Shown here piece after piece: positions 8,586 to 18,098 of a stretch of 64,000 bases of DNA. Origin of the DNA: CAYVBJ01 sp964449075 (lineage in GTDB: Bacteria > Bacteroidota > Rhodothermia > Balneolales > Balneolaceae); NCBI GenBank assembly GCA_964449075.1, contig CAYVBJ010000011.1, positions 1 through 64,000 on the forward strand, read 5' to 3'. Each line of letters starts with the position of its first letter. Positions within the stretch are counted from its first letter, which is position 1. The notes beneath the pieces are model-generated. The model did no database searches. It was given only the letters and a program-made list of their open reading frames with translations, and had not been told where the DNA came from. The position numbers and the translations under genes were made by a program.

Positions 8586-9950
8586 TCAGCCATTAAAAAA
8601 CTGTATGAAATTGTAAATGAGAATAATCAGGATGATAATCGGGCAAATAATTTTAACAAACAGCGGCCATAAAACACTGAAAAAAGAATTTGCAATGGAT
8701 TTATAACCGTGCTTCATCTCCTCGAGAGCATTATCTGTTTTCCAGACATACCCGATAAAGAGGCAGATAAATAATCCGCCAAGCGGCAATCCGATTACAC
8801 TGAAGGTAAAGTCAATCAGGTCGATAAGTCCCAGGTAAAAAGAGATGATCATTGACAAAACAAGAACGCCTGAGCCGATGGCCAATACAGCATTTTTTCT
8901 GCGAATTCCAAATTCGTCAATAGCATAAGATACCGGAACCTCCAAAAGTGAAATAGAAGAGGTGAGAGCTGCTATACTGAGCAGAAGGAAAAAAGAGACT
9001 CCAAATAAAAGCCCGATAAGCCCTCCCATCTGCGAAAATAGTTCGGGGAGCAATTGGAAGATCAATGCAGTACCGGCAAGTAATTCACCGTCCGGCCCGA
9101 AGATCTCAACACCCTGTGCCTGTGCAATATACATAGTCGGTATCACCAGCAGGCCGGCGAGAAATGCAATTCCAACATCAGCAAAGGTAACATAGGCTGC
9201 CGCCTCGGGAATATTTTCTTTTTTACTCAGGTATGATCCGTAGGTAATCAGCGCCCCCATCCCAAGTGAGAGTGAAAAGAAAGCCTGTCCCATGGCGGCT
9301 AAAATTAAATTACCTGTTATTTTGGAAAAATCCGGTTTCAGATATACCATCAATCCCTCTTGTGCACCCGGCTGGAAAAGAGCATAAACAGTCATTACCA
9401 GCAGGATGATTATCAGCATCGGCATCATAAATTTGGTTGCCCGTTCAATTCCGTCACTGACGCCACCTGTTAAGATTGCAATAGTACAGATCATAAAGAG
9501 AATGGCAAAAATGGCATTTATATAGCCATTGCTTACGTCTGCAAAAAGTGTTGCCATGGAATCTAAGCCGGAATAGACAAAAAATTCTACAAATACATGG
9601 CTGAATGTCCACCCGGCTACAACGGCATAAAACGAGAGAACCATCACGCCGCAGAGCACTCCCCACATACCCACTAAAGGAAAAAATTTATTGGAACTCA
9701 GCGCTCTGAAAGCTCCTACAGGATTTTTCTTTGAACTGCGGCCGATACTTAACTCGGCAATCATTACCGGGAATCCCACCAAGAAGACGCATATGAGATA
9801 AATAATAAGGAATGCTGCTCCTCCATTGGCTGCAGCTTCAGTCGGAAAACGCCAGATGTTTCCCAGGCCAACGGCCGATCCTGCCGCAGCCAGGATAAAT
9901 CCGAGTTTCGTATTCCATGTACCGCGATCTGTAATGGTTTCTATAGCCAA
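8586..9950 (-). CDS. Sodium-dependent transporter, NSS/SNF family
   Basis: A 454-residue inner-membrane protein with 11-12 predicted helices. Helix 1 carries the family signature 'GLGNIWRFPTEAAANGG', where the unwound segment binds Na+ and substrate, and helix 6 has 'GQAFFSLSLGMGALITYGSY'. Bacterial relatives such as LeuT, MhsT and TnaT import amino acids with Na+. The substrate cannot be read from the sequence. The second residue of the binding-site motif agrees with amino-acid transporters. It is an isolated minus-strand gene, 185 bp downstream of efp's start side and 49 bp from the GH13 gene. Confidence 0.92.
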   Translation of the reverse strand: MAIETITDRGTWNTKLGFILAAAGSAVGLGNIWRFPTEAAANGGAAFLIIYLICVFLVGFPVMIAELSIGRSSKKNPVGAFRALSSNKFFPLVGMWGVLCGVMVLSFYAVVAGWTFSHVFVEFFVYSGLDSMATLFADVSNGYINAIFAILFMICTIAILTGGVSDGIERATKFMMPMLIIILLVMTVYALFQPGAQEGLMVYLKPDFSKITGNLILAAMGQAFFSLSLGMGALITYGSYLSKKENIPEAAAYVTFADVGIAFLAGLLVIPTMYIAQAQGVEIFGPDGELLAGTALIFQLLPELFSQMGGLIGLLFGVSFFLLLSIAALTSSISLLEVPVSYAIDEFGIRRKNAVLAIGSGVLVLSMIISFYLGLIDLIDFTFSVIGLPLGGLFICLFIGYVWKTDNALEEMKHGYKSIANSFFSVLWPLFVKIICPIIILIILIYNFIQFFNG

Positions 9951-9999
9951 GTTAGCTCCTTTGGTTTATGTTATATCGGCCTAAAATATTTCAAGAAAT

Positions 10000-12000
10000 T
10001 TAATGTCGCAACTTTCTGAGCAACAATCCGCAACGAGAATCTACTTTAATTTTGCCTGATAAAAAATCAAAAGCAGTTGGAGACGCTAAATTTTTGTTTA
10101 CAAGAAGCTCCCAGGATCCGCTCGGTAAATATATATGTGAATCCTCGTAGGCATTGGCATTTATTACCACATAGTAGTCGTAAATGTCGTTTGTGCTTGT
10201 TCCTGAAATGTAAAAACTGACAACAAGAGGATCCCCATAGTGATCAAAACAGATATTTTCCTGGCTGCTCTTACGAAGAGCGGGCGATTCTTTTCTGATG
10301 GCAATCAGTCCGCGGTAATAGTTGAAGAGATCCTTGTTCAGCTTCCGGTCATCAAAATTTATCCAGTTGGTTTCATTATCTTTTTCGTAGCTGTTGTGAT
10401 CCATTTTGCCGGCATCATCATCAAAATCTGTATCGGCAATAATTTTCGACCGCGCAAATTCCTGGCCGGCATTTATCATGGTAATTCCCTGTGCTGTAAA
10501 AAGTGATATGGCTGCAATTTTTGAAACAGCCATTTCATCTTGACTCAAACTGACATGATTCTCCCGGTCTACTACCGGTTTATCGGCTTTATCATGATTC
10601 AGGGTGATTCGAATAAAATCACCCAGTGTATACCCGTCGTGGCTTTCCAGGTAATTGACACTATGAGAGCTTTTTTTGAATAGCCCGTCATCAAAACCGC
10701 GTACAGTTCCCCTGAAAAAATTTTCAAGCTTGGTTCTGTCTGTCTCCCGCTGCCATTTGGAAAAGATAAAGCCGGCATCGTGCAAAGGATCGGACCCTTT
10801 TATACCATTTCTTATCCGGTCATTCCATGCAGCCCAGTCATGATCGGAAAATTGATAAGGTGCATATCGTCCGCCCCAGGGTTCTGCGATAAGAATAACA
10901 TCCGGGTTAATTTTCCTGGCATGTTCCCTGATTTCATCCCACGTCTTTTCATCCAGGAGAGCAGCAAGGTCGAAACGGAAACCATCAATGTGATACTCTT
11001 TCATCCAGTATTCGATCGAATCAATGATTAATTTTCTTACGGTATCATGTTCTGACCTGATTTCATTGCCCGTACCGCTGCGGTTTATAAGGTCCCCCTT
11101 TTTTCCGCGCCTTAAGTAGACATTTGGAGCTAGATGTGTAAGCGGATTCTTATCAAAAAGTGACGCATGATTATAGACCACGTCCATAATCACAGTCATT
11201 TTATTACGATGAAGCTCTTTTACCAGTTTTTTAAGTTCTCGAACAGCCTTTGGCGATTTTCCAATAACGTCGTTTTCCCCGGGATTTTCCGGTGAATCTG
11301 ATGCATAAATTGTTTCAGGGGCAAAAAAGAAAGAGGTCATGTATCCCCAGTAATTATAAGAGTAGGGATTCCAGGTATTTAAAAAACCCTCTTCTGTCTC
11401 TTCACAAAACGGCGGTTCAACCGTGGCAAACTTCTGTAATGGAAGAAACTCAACACAATTCACACCAAGTTTTTTCAGATGTGATATTCCGCCGCGCTGT
11501 TCAGGATCAATAAAACGGTTATAATCACCCGAAGAACCTGACTCAGAGGTGCTGTGAGCTGTGAGGTCTCTGACGTGGGTTTCGTATATAACCAGGTCTC
11601 TCGGATCACCAGGCGATTGGTAACTGTCATCCTCCCAATCGAAATCATCTTCAAAAATGTAACCCCTTGCCTCTTGCCTGTAGTTATGCCTCACGGTTAC
11701 ATGCCGGCTGTAAGGGTCTGCAAACTCTTCACTGATGTAAGGCGTATTTGGCTTCTTATCTTTTTTGAAATCAGCTTTATAAGTATACCAGGATCCGGTC
11801 AGATTTTCAGGTACTTCCACAGTCCAGTAACCATCAATATCCTTCTCCATTTTGTATGAGTGTTCCGGTGAATTTGATTCATAATCATTATAGATAAAGC
11901 ATGTAACATCTTCAGCAAAAGGAAGATAGAATTTAAAATTAGTTTTATTCTCTGAAATGGAACAGCCTGTTTGCTGTTTCGTTTTTGTTTTCATAAACAT
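10000..12000 (-). CDS. GH13 glycosidase, pullulanase/debranching type
   Basis: Acts on alpha-glucans, most likely alpha-1,6 branches. The 666 residues comprise an N-terminal CBM48-like domain (about 20-115) and a GH13 (beta/alpha)8 barrel. Region I is 'VIMDVVYNH', the nucleophile is Asp344 in 'DGFRFDLAALLD', the acid/base Glu373 in 'LIAEPWGG', and the third acid Asp455 in 'LESHDGYT'. The 'NYWGYMTSFFF' segment equals the pullulanase/isoamylase 'YNWGYDP' region. No signal peptide is visible, so it should be cytoplasmic and act on glycogen. Its ATG overlaps the metG stop as TGATG, which suggests translational coupling; an unusual pairing. Confidence 0.85.
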   Translation of the reverse strand: MFMKTKTKQQTGCSISENKTNFKFYLPFAEDVTCFIYNDYESNSPEHSYKMEKDIDGYWTVEVPENLTGSWYTYKADFKKDKKPNTPYISEEFADPYSRHVTVRHNYRQEARGYIFEDDFDWEDDSYQSPGDPRDLVIYETHVRDLTAHSTSESGSSGDYNRFIDPEQRGGISHLKKLGVNCVEFLPLQKFATVEPPFCEETEEGFLNTWNPYSYNYWGYMTSFFFAPETIYASDSPENPGENDVIGKSPKAVRELKKLVKELHRNKMTVIMDVVYNHASLFDKNPLTHLAPNVYLRRGKKGDLINRSGTGNEIRSEHDTVRKLIIDSIEYWMKEYHIDGFRFDLAALLDEKTWDEIREHARKINPDVILIAEPWGGRYAPYQFSDHDWAAWNDRIRNGIKGSDPLHDAGFIFSKWQRETDRTKLENFFRGTVRGFDDGLFKKSSHSVNYLESHDGYTLGDFIRITLNHDKADKPVVDRENHVSLSQDEMAVSKIAAISLFTAQGITMINAGQEFARSKIIADTDFDDDAGKMDHNSYEKDNETNWINFDDRKLNKDLFNYYRGLIAIRKESPALRKSSQENICFDHYGDPLVVSFYISGTSTNDIYDYYVVINANAYEDSHIYLPSGSWELLVNKNLASPTAFDFLSGKIKVDSRCGLLLRKLRH

Positions 12001-14033
12001 CAGTTAACAGGGCTGCCGGGTTTCGATTCTGTTTTTACAAAATGGAGTTTTCCATCCGGTTCCTCACCCATCAGTATCATACCGTTACTTTCAATTCCCA
12101 TCATCTTCCTGGGTTTGAGGTTGGCTACCACACAAACGTTTTTTCCAATGATCTCTTCCGGTGAGAAAAATTCGGCGATCCCCGATAAAATGACACGCTT
12201 CTCGAAACCAAGGTCAACTGTAATCTTGAGTAGCTTTTTTGATTTTTTTACTTTTTCAGCTTTTTCGATTTTTCCGCTGCGAATATCCAGCTTGGCAAAG
12301 TCATCAAATTCAATTTCTTCTTTTAACACGGGAAATGATGTTTCCTTACTCTCTTCAATCGTTTCACTTCTGGTTTTAAGTTTGTTGAGTTGTTCCTGAA
12401 CAGTCTCATCTTCAATTTTTGAGAACAGGATCTCACCCTGCTGAATTTGATTTCCGGGTGAGAGCAGATATTTGCCTGCATCATCCCAGGAAAAATTTTC
12501 TGCAATGCCAAGCTGTTTTCTCAGCTTTGCCATCGAGTGAGGTAGTACCGGATCGAACAATATTGACAGAGCAGCTGAAATCTGAAGACAAACATGCAGT
12601 GTATTCGCGCACGTTTGAGGGTCCTCTTTCCTCGTTTTCCAGGGTTCAGTTTCTGTGAAGTATTTGTTGCCTGCACGCGCCAGGTTCATGATTTCTGCGA
12701 TAGCTTCCCTGAAGCGGAACTTGTCAAAAGAGTTTTCGATCTTTTTTTTATGATCATCAATTGCTGAAAGTGCTGTAAGATCTTTTTCAGACGGAGATTT
12801 AAGCTCAGGGACTTTGGAATCAAAAAATCTTTCTGTAAAAGAGACAGACCGGAAAATAAAATTTCCCAGGATATCAGCAAGTTCACTGTTTACGCGGTTT
12901 TGAAAGTCTTTCCATGAAAAATCCGAATCTTTTGTTTCAGGCAGAGTTGTACCGAGAACATAGCGGAGCAGGTCGGGTTCGAACTCCTCGAGGTATTCAG
13001 CAAGCCAAACAGCCCATCCGCGGGAGGTTGACAATTTTTTGCCCTCCAGGTTGAGAAATTCATTTGCCGGTACATTATCAGGCAGAATAAAATCACCGTG
13101 CTGCATCAGCATTGCAGGGAACATAATGCAGTGAAAAACAATATTATCTTTTCCTATAAAATGGAGAAGTCTTGTTTCATCATCGTGCCAGTATTTTTTC
13201 CACAGTTCAGGATCATTTTTTTCAGCAGCCCACTCTTTGGTAGCTGAAATGTACCCGATCGGGGCGTCAAACCATACATAGAGAACTTTCCCTTCAGCTT
13301 CTTCAAGCGGTACGGGCACTCCCCACGACAAGTCTCTCGTTACGGCACGGTCTGATAAACCGCTGTTGATCCAGCTTTTACACTGTCCCATCACATTTGG
13401 TTTCCAGTCGGGTTTTGAATCCAGCCAGTTTTCAAGTTTATCCTGGAAATCACCAAGCGGCAGATACCAGTGCTTTGTTTTTTTCAGAATTGGCTTGTTA
13501 CCGGTGATAGTACTTACAGGGTCAATTAATTCTGTGGGAGAGAGCGAGCTTCCGCATTTTTCACACTGATCTCCATAAGCTTCAGGGTAACCGCACTCAG
13601 GACATGTGCCTTTCACATAGCGGTCGGGCAGAAACATATCAGCTTCCTTATCATATAGCTGCTCTTCGGTTTTTTGTTTGAAAACTCCCTGATTATACAG
13701 CTTCTTGAAAAAATCACCTGACGTCTTTTTATGAACCTCGGAACTGGTGCGTCCGTAGTAATCAAAATGAATGCCAAAATTTTTAAATGCCGCTTTATTT
13801 TGCTCGTGATATCTGTCAACGATAACCTGCGGATCAACACCCTCTTTTTCTGCTGCAATCGTAATAGGCACACCATGTTCGTCCGAGCCGCAAATATGAA
13901 TAATATCATCTCCCCTGAGCCGGTGATAGCGGGTAAAGAGATCAGAAGGCAGGTATGCACCTGCAAGATGCCCGAGGTGAAGCGGCCCGTTAGCGTACGG
14001 CAATGCAGAAGTAACTAAAATACGTTTTGGCAT
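12000..14033 (-). CDS. metG: Methionyl-tRNA synthetase
   Basis: Charges tRNA-Met. I start it at the ATG at 14031-14033 ('MPKRILVTSALPYANG', about 677 aa); the frame continues to a TTG at 14063, but those ten residues look non-conserved. 'PLHLGHLAG' is the HIGH motif, the zinc knuckle is 'CPECGYPEAYGDQCEKCG', and 'KLSTSRG' is the KMSKS loop. The C-terminal domain ('FAKLDIRSGKIEKAEKVKKS' onward) is the EMAP/Trbp-like tRNA-binding dimer domain. It is the MetG1 type with zinc. Its stop overlaps the start of the GH13 gene by one base. Confidence 0.96.
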   Translation of the reverse strand: MPKRILVTSALPYANGPLHLGHLAGAYLPSDLFTRYHRLRGDDIIHICGSDEHGVPITIAAEKEGVDPQVIVDRYHEQNKAAFKNFGIHFDYYGRTSSEVHKKTSGDFFKKLYNQGVFKQKTEEQLYDKEADMFLPDRYVKGTCPECGYPEAYGDQCEKCGSSLSPTELIDPVSTITGNKPILKKTKHWYLPLGDFQDKLENWLDSKPDWKPNVMGQCKSWINSGLSDRAVTRDLSWGVPVPLEEAEGKVLYVWFDAPIGYISATKEWAAEKNDPELWKKYWHDDETRLLHFIGKDNIVFHCIMFPAMLMQHGDFILPDNVPANEFLNLEGKKLSTSRGWAVWLAEYLEEFEPDLLRYVLGTTLPETKDSDFSWKDFQNRVNSELADILGNFIFRSVSFTERFFDSKVPELKSPSEKDLTALSAIDDHKKKIENSFDKFRFREAIAEIMNLARAGNKYFTETEPWKTRKEDPQTCANTLHVCLQISAALSILFDPVLPHSMAKLRKQLGIAENFSWDDAGKYLLSPGNQIQQGEILFSKIEDETVQEQLNKLKTRSETIEESKETSFPVLKEEIEFDDFAKLDIRSGKIEKAEKVKKSKKLLKITVDLGFEKRVILSGIAEFFSPEEIIGKNVCVVANLKPRKMMGIESNGMILMGEEPDGKLHFVKTESKPGSPVN

Positions 14034-14173
14034 GTAATAATTATGTTGATGTTTAATCGGCAAAAATAACGTGTGTGCTTCAAAATTACCAATGAATAAG
14101 AGATTAACTTAAAAGAAAATTTTTGTGTTAGATATAAACAGTTATTTATCAAGGCAGGTTGTCAGGAATCTGA

Positions 14174-14704
14174 TCACTGTAATTTTTCAAAAAAAGCATA
14201 AAGAGCAATACCGGCTGCTACTGAAACATTCAGGGAGTGTTTGGTTCCAAACTGGGGGATTTCGATCATTTCATCAATGTAAGGGAATAAACTTTCATCA
14301 ATACCTGTTACTTCATTGCCCAGGATAAGGCAGATTTTTTGATCAGCAGGATTGTAATCGTTTATGAAAATACTCTCCTTAGTCTGTTCGAGTCCAAGAA
14401 TGGTAAACGCCCGGGTTTTTAAAAGTGAGATTTCGTCTTCAACTTCTGATGTATCGATTTGCATCCATTTCACATCTTTCTCTGCACCCAGGGCGGTTTT
14501 TGAGATCTCAGCCCTTGGAGGTGCAGGAGTATAACCTGAGAGACGCAACTCATTGATACCGAATGCATCTGCTGATCGAAATGCTGCACCGACATTGTGA
14601 AGACTTCGAATATTATGCAGCCAAAGGATAAAATGGTCTTTGAGTGGTGATTGCCGCTGCCTGTTGTAAATAAGAATCTCTTTCGCAGTGAGCTTTCTAT
14701 ACAT
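14174..14704 (-). CDS. SpoU/TrmH-family RNA 2'-O-methyltransferase
   Basis: A 176-residue SPOUT enzyme that would transfer a methyl group from SAM to a ribose in tRNA or rRNA. All three SpoU motifs are present: 'NVGAAFRSADAFG' (motif 1), 'LILGNEVTGID' (motif 2) and 'IPQFGTKHSLNVSVAAGIALY' around residues 148-168 (motif 3), the last two forming the trefoil knot. It lacks the N-terminal substrate domain of RlmB, so the target may be tRNA (TrmH/TrmL-like), but this cannot be settled by eye. It is monocistronic and divergent from greA. Confidence 0.88.
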   Translation of the reverse strand: MYRKLTAKEILIYNRQRQSPLKDHFILWLHNIRSLHNVGAAFRSADAFGINELRLSGYTPAPPRAEISKTALGAEKDVKWMQIDTSEVEDEISLLKTRAFTILGLEQTKESIFINDYNPADQKICLILGNEVTGIDESLFPYIDEMIEIPQFGTKHSLNVSVAAGIALYAFFEKLQ

Positions 14705-14877
14705 GAAATTTGGAGATCTTAAAATAATTTTAAGTCAATTCCCGCACAAACATTAGAAAAAATTCAGTTGGGAAACAGCTTATAACACACTATTTTTAGT
14801 GTTCGTAAAATAAATTATAGAGTAAATCTGAAATCAGCAGCTCAAAACTGCTTTTTCTGTTTTAAGAAGTGTAATGT

Positions 14878-15348
14878 ATGAAGAAAAATTATTTATCCAA
14901 GGAAGGCTACGAAAGAATGGAAGCGGAACTTCGGGATCTGAAAACCAGGGGACGAAAAGAGATTGCAGAGGAGATTGCAGAAGCCCGTGCAAAAGGAGAT
15001 TTAAGTGAAAATGCTGAATATGATGCAGCCAAAGAGGCACAAGGATATCTTGAAAAAAAGATTGCAGAGCTTGAGCATACACTTGCAACATCTGAAATCA
15101 TTGACGAAAGAAACATTGATGATACAAAAGCTTTCCTTTTATCAACTGTTACGATTTTGAACAGAAAGACGAATAAGGAGATGAAATATACTCTTGTATC
15201 GAAAGATGAAGCGGATTTTAAAGAAAAAAAAATATCGGTTGATTCACCAATTGGCCAGGCAATACTTGGGAAAGAAGTTGGGGATATTGTGGATGTCAAT
15301 GTACCGGCCGGTAAACTTAAACTCGAAATAAAAAAAATAGAAAGATAA
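14878..15348 (+). CDS. greA: Transcription elongation factor GreA
   Basis: Binds RNA polymerase in the secondary channel and stimulates cleavage of backtracked RNA. The 156 residues show the N-terminal coiled coil with the acidic tip 'SENAEYDAAKEAQGYLE' (Asp and Glu at the tip) and the C-terminal FKBP-like domain with 'DSPIGQAILGKEVGDIV'. Start at ATG 14878. It heads a long plus-strand run: ugd begins only 1 bp after its stop, so it appears to be the first gene of an operon with nucleotide-sugar and envelope genes. Confidence 0.96.
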   Translation: MKKNYLSKEGYERMEAELRDLKTRGRKEIAEEIAEARAKGDLSENAEYDAAKEAQGYLEKKIAELEHTLATSEIIDERNIDDTKAFLLSTVTILNRKTNKEMKYTLVSKDEADFKEKKISVDSPIGQAILGKEVGDIVDVNVPAGKLKLEIKKIER

Positions 15349-15349
15349 A

Positions 15350-16693
15350 ATGAATGTAACTGTAGTTGGAACCGGCTATGTGGGGCTCGTTAGCGGAACA
15401 TGTTTTGCCGATAGCGGGAACGATGTAATCTGTGTAGACATAGATCAGCAAAAAATCGATCGATTGCGAAATGGAGAAGTGCCTATATATGAACCCGGAC
15501 TGAACCATGTATTTGATCGTGCCCTGAGAGAAAAACGGCTAACTTTTACCACAAACCTCAGGGATGCAGTAAAACCTGCAGATGTTATTTTCCTCTGTCT
15601 GCCCACACCTCCGGGTGCGAATGGACAAGCGGATCTGTCTGCTGTCACTAAAGTGGCCGGAGAGCTTGGAAAAATGTTTAATGAGTTTGGCGATTACAAA
15701 GTGGTTGTTAATAAAAGCACTGTGCCTGTCGGTACGGCTGATGCAGTGAGAGAATCAATCGCTGCTCACACTGAGGCTGACTTTGATGTGGTTTCCAACC
15801 CCGAATTTTTACGTGAAGGTGCTGCTGTGGATGATTTTATGAAACCTGAGAGAGTTGTTGTCGGGACAAGAAGCAAGCGTGCTGCAGACGTCATGACATC
15901 ACTTTATGAACCATTCGTCAGAAGCGGAAATCCTATTATAATTATGGATGAACGGAGTGCTGAAATTACAAAGTATGCGGCCAATGCAATGCTTGCAACC
16001 AAAATCACTTTTATGAACGAAGTGGCAAATGTTTGTGAAAGGGTGGGGGCAAACGTGGACCAGGTTCGGAAAGGCATAGGAACTGATTCAAGAATTGGTA
16101 AACGTTTTCTGTTCGCGGGAATCGGTTACGGAGGAAGCTGTTTTCCTAAAGATGTTCAGGCGATTCACTATACCTCTAACCATTTTGGCTATGATTTCCG
16201 GATTCTCGATTCAGTAATGAAAGTAAATGAGGCTCAAAAATTATCTATTGTTGAAAAAATTGATAAACACTATCAGGGCGATCTGAAAGGTAAAACCTTT
16301 GGCCTGTGGGGCCTTAGTTTTAAACCCGAAACGGATGATGTACGCGAAGCACCTTCTCTTTATATAACAAAAGAGCTGGCAAAACGCGGAGTTCAGATGA
16401 AAGCGTACGATCCTGAGGCTATCGAAACTTTTAAACGCGCGTCTGATAAAGATACACTCGCAAATATCACGTTTGTGAACGAAAGGGACTCGGTTCTGGA
16501 TGATATTGATGCACTTATTATTTGTACGGAATGGAATGAATTCAGAAGGCCCGATATTGATACCTTCAAAGTAAGAATGAAGGCCCCGGTTGTTTTTGAC
16601 GGAAGAAACCTATACGAACTTGAAGATGCAGAAAATGCCGGCCTTGTATATTATTCAGTCGGCCGCCCATCCGTTAATTTAAAAGCAAACTAA
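15350..16693 (+). CDS. ugd: UDP-glucose 6-dehydrogenase
   Basis: Oxidises UDP-glucose to UDP-glucuronate with two NAD+. The Rossmann motif 'GTGYVGLVSG' is at residues 7-16, 'NKSTVPVGT' lies in the central domain, and the catalytic nucleophile is Cys264 in 'GYGGSCFPKD'. At 447 residues it is the usual TuaD/Ugd length. The next gene, uxs, starts at the following base, so product channels into UDP-xylose. The pair would supply sugars for an extracellular or surface polysaccharide, although no glycosyltransferase for it lies in this operon. Confidence 0.96.
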   Translation: MNVTVVGTGYVGLVSGTCFADSGNDVICVDIDQQKIDRLRNGEVPIYEPGLNHVFDRALREKRLTFTTNLRDAVKPADVIFLCLPTPPGANGQADLSAVTKVAGELGKMFNEFGDYKVVVNKSTVPVGTADAVRESIAAHTEADFDVVSNPEFLREGAAVDDFMKPERVVVGTRSKRAADVMTSLYEPFVRSGNPIIIMDERSAEITKYAANAMLATKITFMNEVANVCERVGANVDQVRKGIGTDSRIGKRFLFAGIGYGGSCFPKDVQAIHYTSNHFGYDFRILDSVMKVNEAQKLSIVEKIDKHYQGDLKGKTFGLWGLSFKPETDDVREAPSLYITKELAKRGVQMKAYDPEAIETFKRASDKDTLANITFVNERDSVLDDIDALIICTEWNEFRRPDIDTFKVRMKAPVVFDGRNLYELEDAENAGLVYYSVGRPSVNLKAN

Positions 16694-17650
16694 ATGAGAA
16701 CTAATAAACGACGAGTACTAATAACCGGAGGAGCCGGATTTTTGGGATCGCATTTATGTGATCTGTATCTTGCCAACGACTGGCGCGTAGTATGTATGGA
16801 TAATCTTCTTACAGGCTCAACAGATAATATTGCTCATCTTGCCGGAAATCCGGATTTTGAATTTATTCAGCACGATGTCACTAATTTCATCTTCATAAAA
16901 GGTGACCTTGATCTGATTCTCCACTTTGCGTCACCGGCGTCACCGATCGACTATCTTGAAATGCCGATTCAAACTCTGAAAGTGGGATCATTAGGCACTC
17001 ATAAAGCCCTTGGACTTGCAAAGGAAAAAAATGCCAGGTTTCTGCTTGCTTCAACAAGTGAAGTGTATGGTGATCCTCAGATTCATCCGCAAACAGAAGA
17101 TTACTGGGGAAATGTGAATCCTATCGGATTTCGCGGTGTTTACGATGAAGCAAAGCGTTTTGCAGAAGCTATCACAATGGCTTATCACCGGTATCACGAT
17201 CTTGAAACCAGGATTGTCCGTATTTTTAATACTTATGGTACCAGGATGAGACTGGATGACGGGCGGGCCCTTCCAACATTTATGAGCCAGGCCTTGAAAG
17301 ATGAAGACATCACGGTATTTGGCGATGGTTCTCAAACAAGATCATTCACCTATGTAGATGATCTGATAAATGGGATATATCAGCTTTCCGAAAGTGATGA
17401 GGTGGAACCGGTGAATATCGGTAACCCCCAGGAAATTACAATACTTGAATTTGCACGCGAGATAATTGAATTGACCGGAAGTAAAAGTAAAGTTATTTTC
17501 AAGGAGTTGCCCAAAGACGATCCGCAGGTTCGTCAGCCAGATATTTCAAAAGCCAGAAGTGTACTTGGCTGGGAACCGAAGGTGGATCGCAGGGAGGGCT
17601 TAAAAAAAACGTTTCAGTATTTTCAGAATCAGGTGGCGAATGACCGGTAA
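16694..17650 (+). CDS. uxs: UDP-glucuronate decarboxylase (UDP-xylose synthase)
   Basis: Extended SDR that converts UDP-glucuronate to UDP-xylose through a 4-keto intermediate. NAD+ site 'GGAGFLGSHL' at residues 12-21, 'LLASTSEVYGDP' with the catalytic Ser/Thr, and the Tyr150-x3-Lys154 pair in 'YDEAKR'. 'RIFNTYGTRMRLDDGR' and 'FGDGSQTRSF' are distinctive of UXS. It is 318 residues, so without the N-terminal membrane anchor of the eukaryotic enzymes. It follows ugd with no gap and overlaps the NUDIX gene by 11 bp. Confidence 0.93.
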   Translation: MRTNKRRVLITGGAGFLGSHLCDLYLANDWRVVCMDNLLTGSTDNIAHLAGNPDFEFIQHDVTNFIFIKGDLDLILHFASPASPIDYLEMPIQTLKVGSLGTHKALGLAKEKNARFLLASTSEVYGDPQIHPQTEDYWGNVNPIGFRGVYDEAKRFAEAITMAYHRYHDLETRIVRIFNTYGTRMRLDDGRALPTFMSQALKDEDITVFGDGSQTRSFTYVDDLINGIYQLSESDEVEPVNIGNPQEITILEFAREIIELTGSKSKVIFKELPKDDPQVRQPDISKARSVLGWEPKVDRREGLKKTFQYFQNQVANDR

Positions 17651-18098
17651 AAAACTGATTGATGTCTATCCCTATAAAATCATTGAGGATTCCCCTCTTT
17701 TTCTGTTACTGAAACGCGCCGGAGGGAAGATATACCAAGGGCAGTGGAGGATGATTGGGGGAAAGGTCAAAGAGAACGAAACATATTGGCAGGCGGCCGG
17801 TCGTGAATTAAAAGAAGAAACTAATTTCAATCCTCATAAATTTTGGTCAGTACCTACCGTTAACCATTTTTATGAAGCTTCGAGTGACCAAATATTGATT
17901 ATTCCTGCCTTTGGCGCTGAAGTTGAATCAGATAAAATACCCATTTTAGATGATGAACATATTGATTTTAAGTGGATAGCTGCAAAGGATGTAAAATCTC
18001 ATATCATTTGGCCGGAACAAATTCGTATTATTCACCTAATTCACGATTTAATTGCTAACAGACAAATTCTGGACGAGTGGATCATTTCAACAGATTAA
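17640..18098 (+). CDS. NUDIX hydrolase
   Basis: A 152-residue protein expected to cleave a nucleoside diphosphate linked to another moiety. The Nudix box runs from 'GGKVKENE' to 'RELKEETNF'; it keeps the metal-binding RELxEE core, but the conserved Gly after EEx is Asn here. Substrate unknown. Placement directly behind ugd-uxs, with overlapping ends, suggests nucleotide-sugar housekeeping, an inference. The next gene, for an outer-membrane barrel, begins inside its last codons, which points to tight co-expression. Confidence 0.88.
   Translation: MTGKKLIDVYPYKIIEDSPLFLLLKRAGGKIYQGQWRMIGGKVKENETYWQAAGRELKEETNFNPHKFWSVPTVNHFYEASSDQILIIPAFGAEVESDKIPILDDEHIDFKWIAAKDVKSHIIWPEQIRIIHLIHDLIANRQILDEWIISTD

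Noticed and set aside
14034..14063. Ten-residue extension of metG from a TTG
   Set aside because: The ATG at 14033 begins the conserved 'MPKRILVTSALPYANG' and the extension is not family-like.
15350..16693. GDP-mannose dehydrogenase as an alternative for the gene called ugd
   Set aside because: 'GYGGSCFPKD' and pairing with uxs fit UDP-glucose dehydrogenase better.
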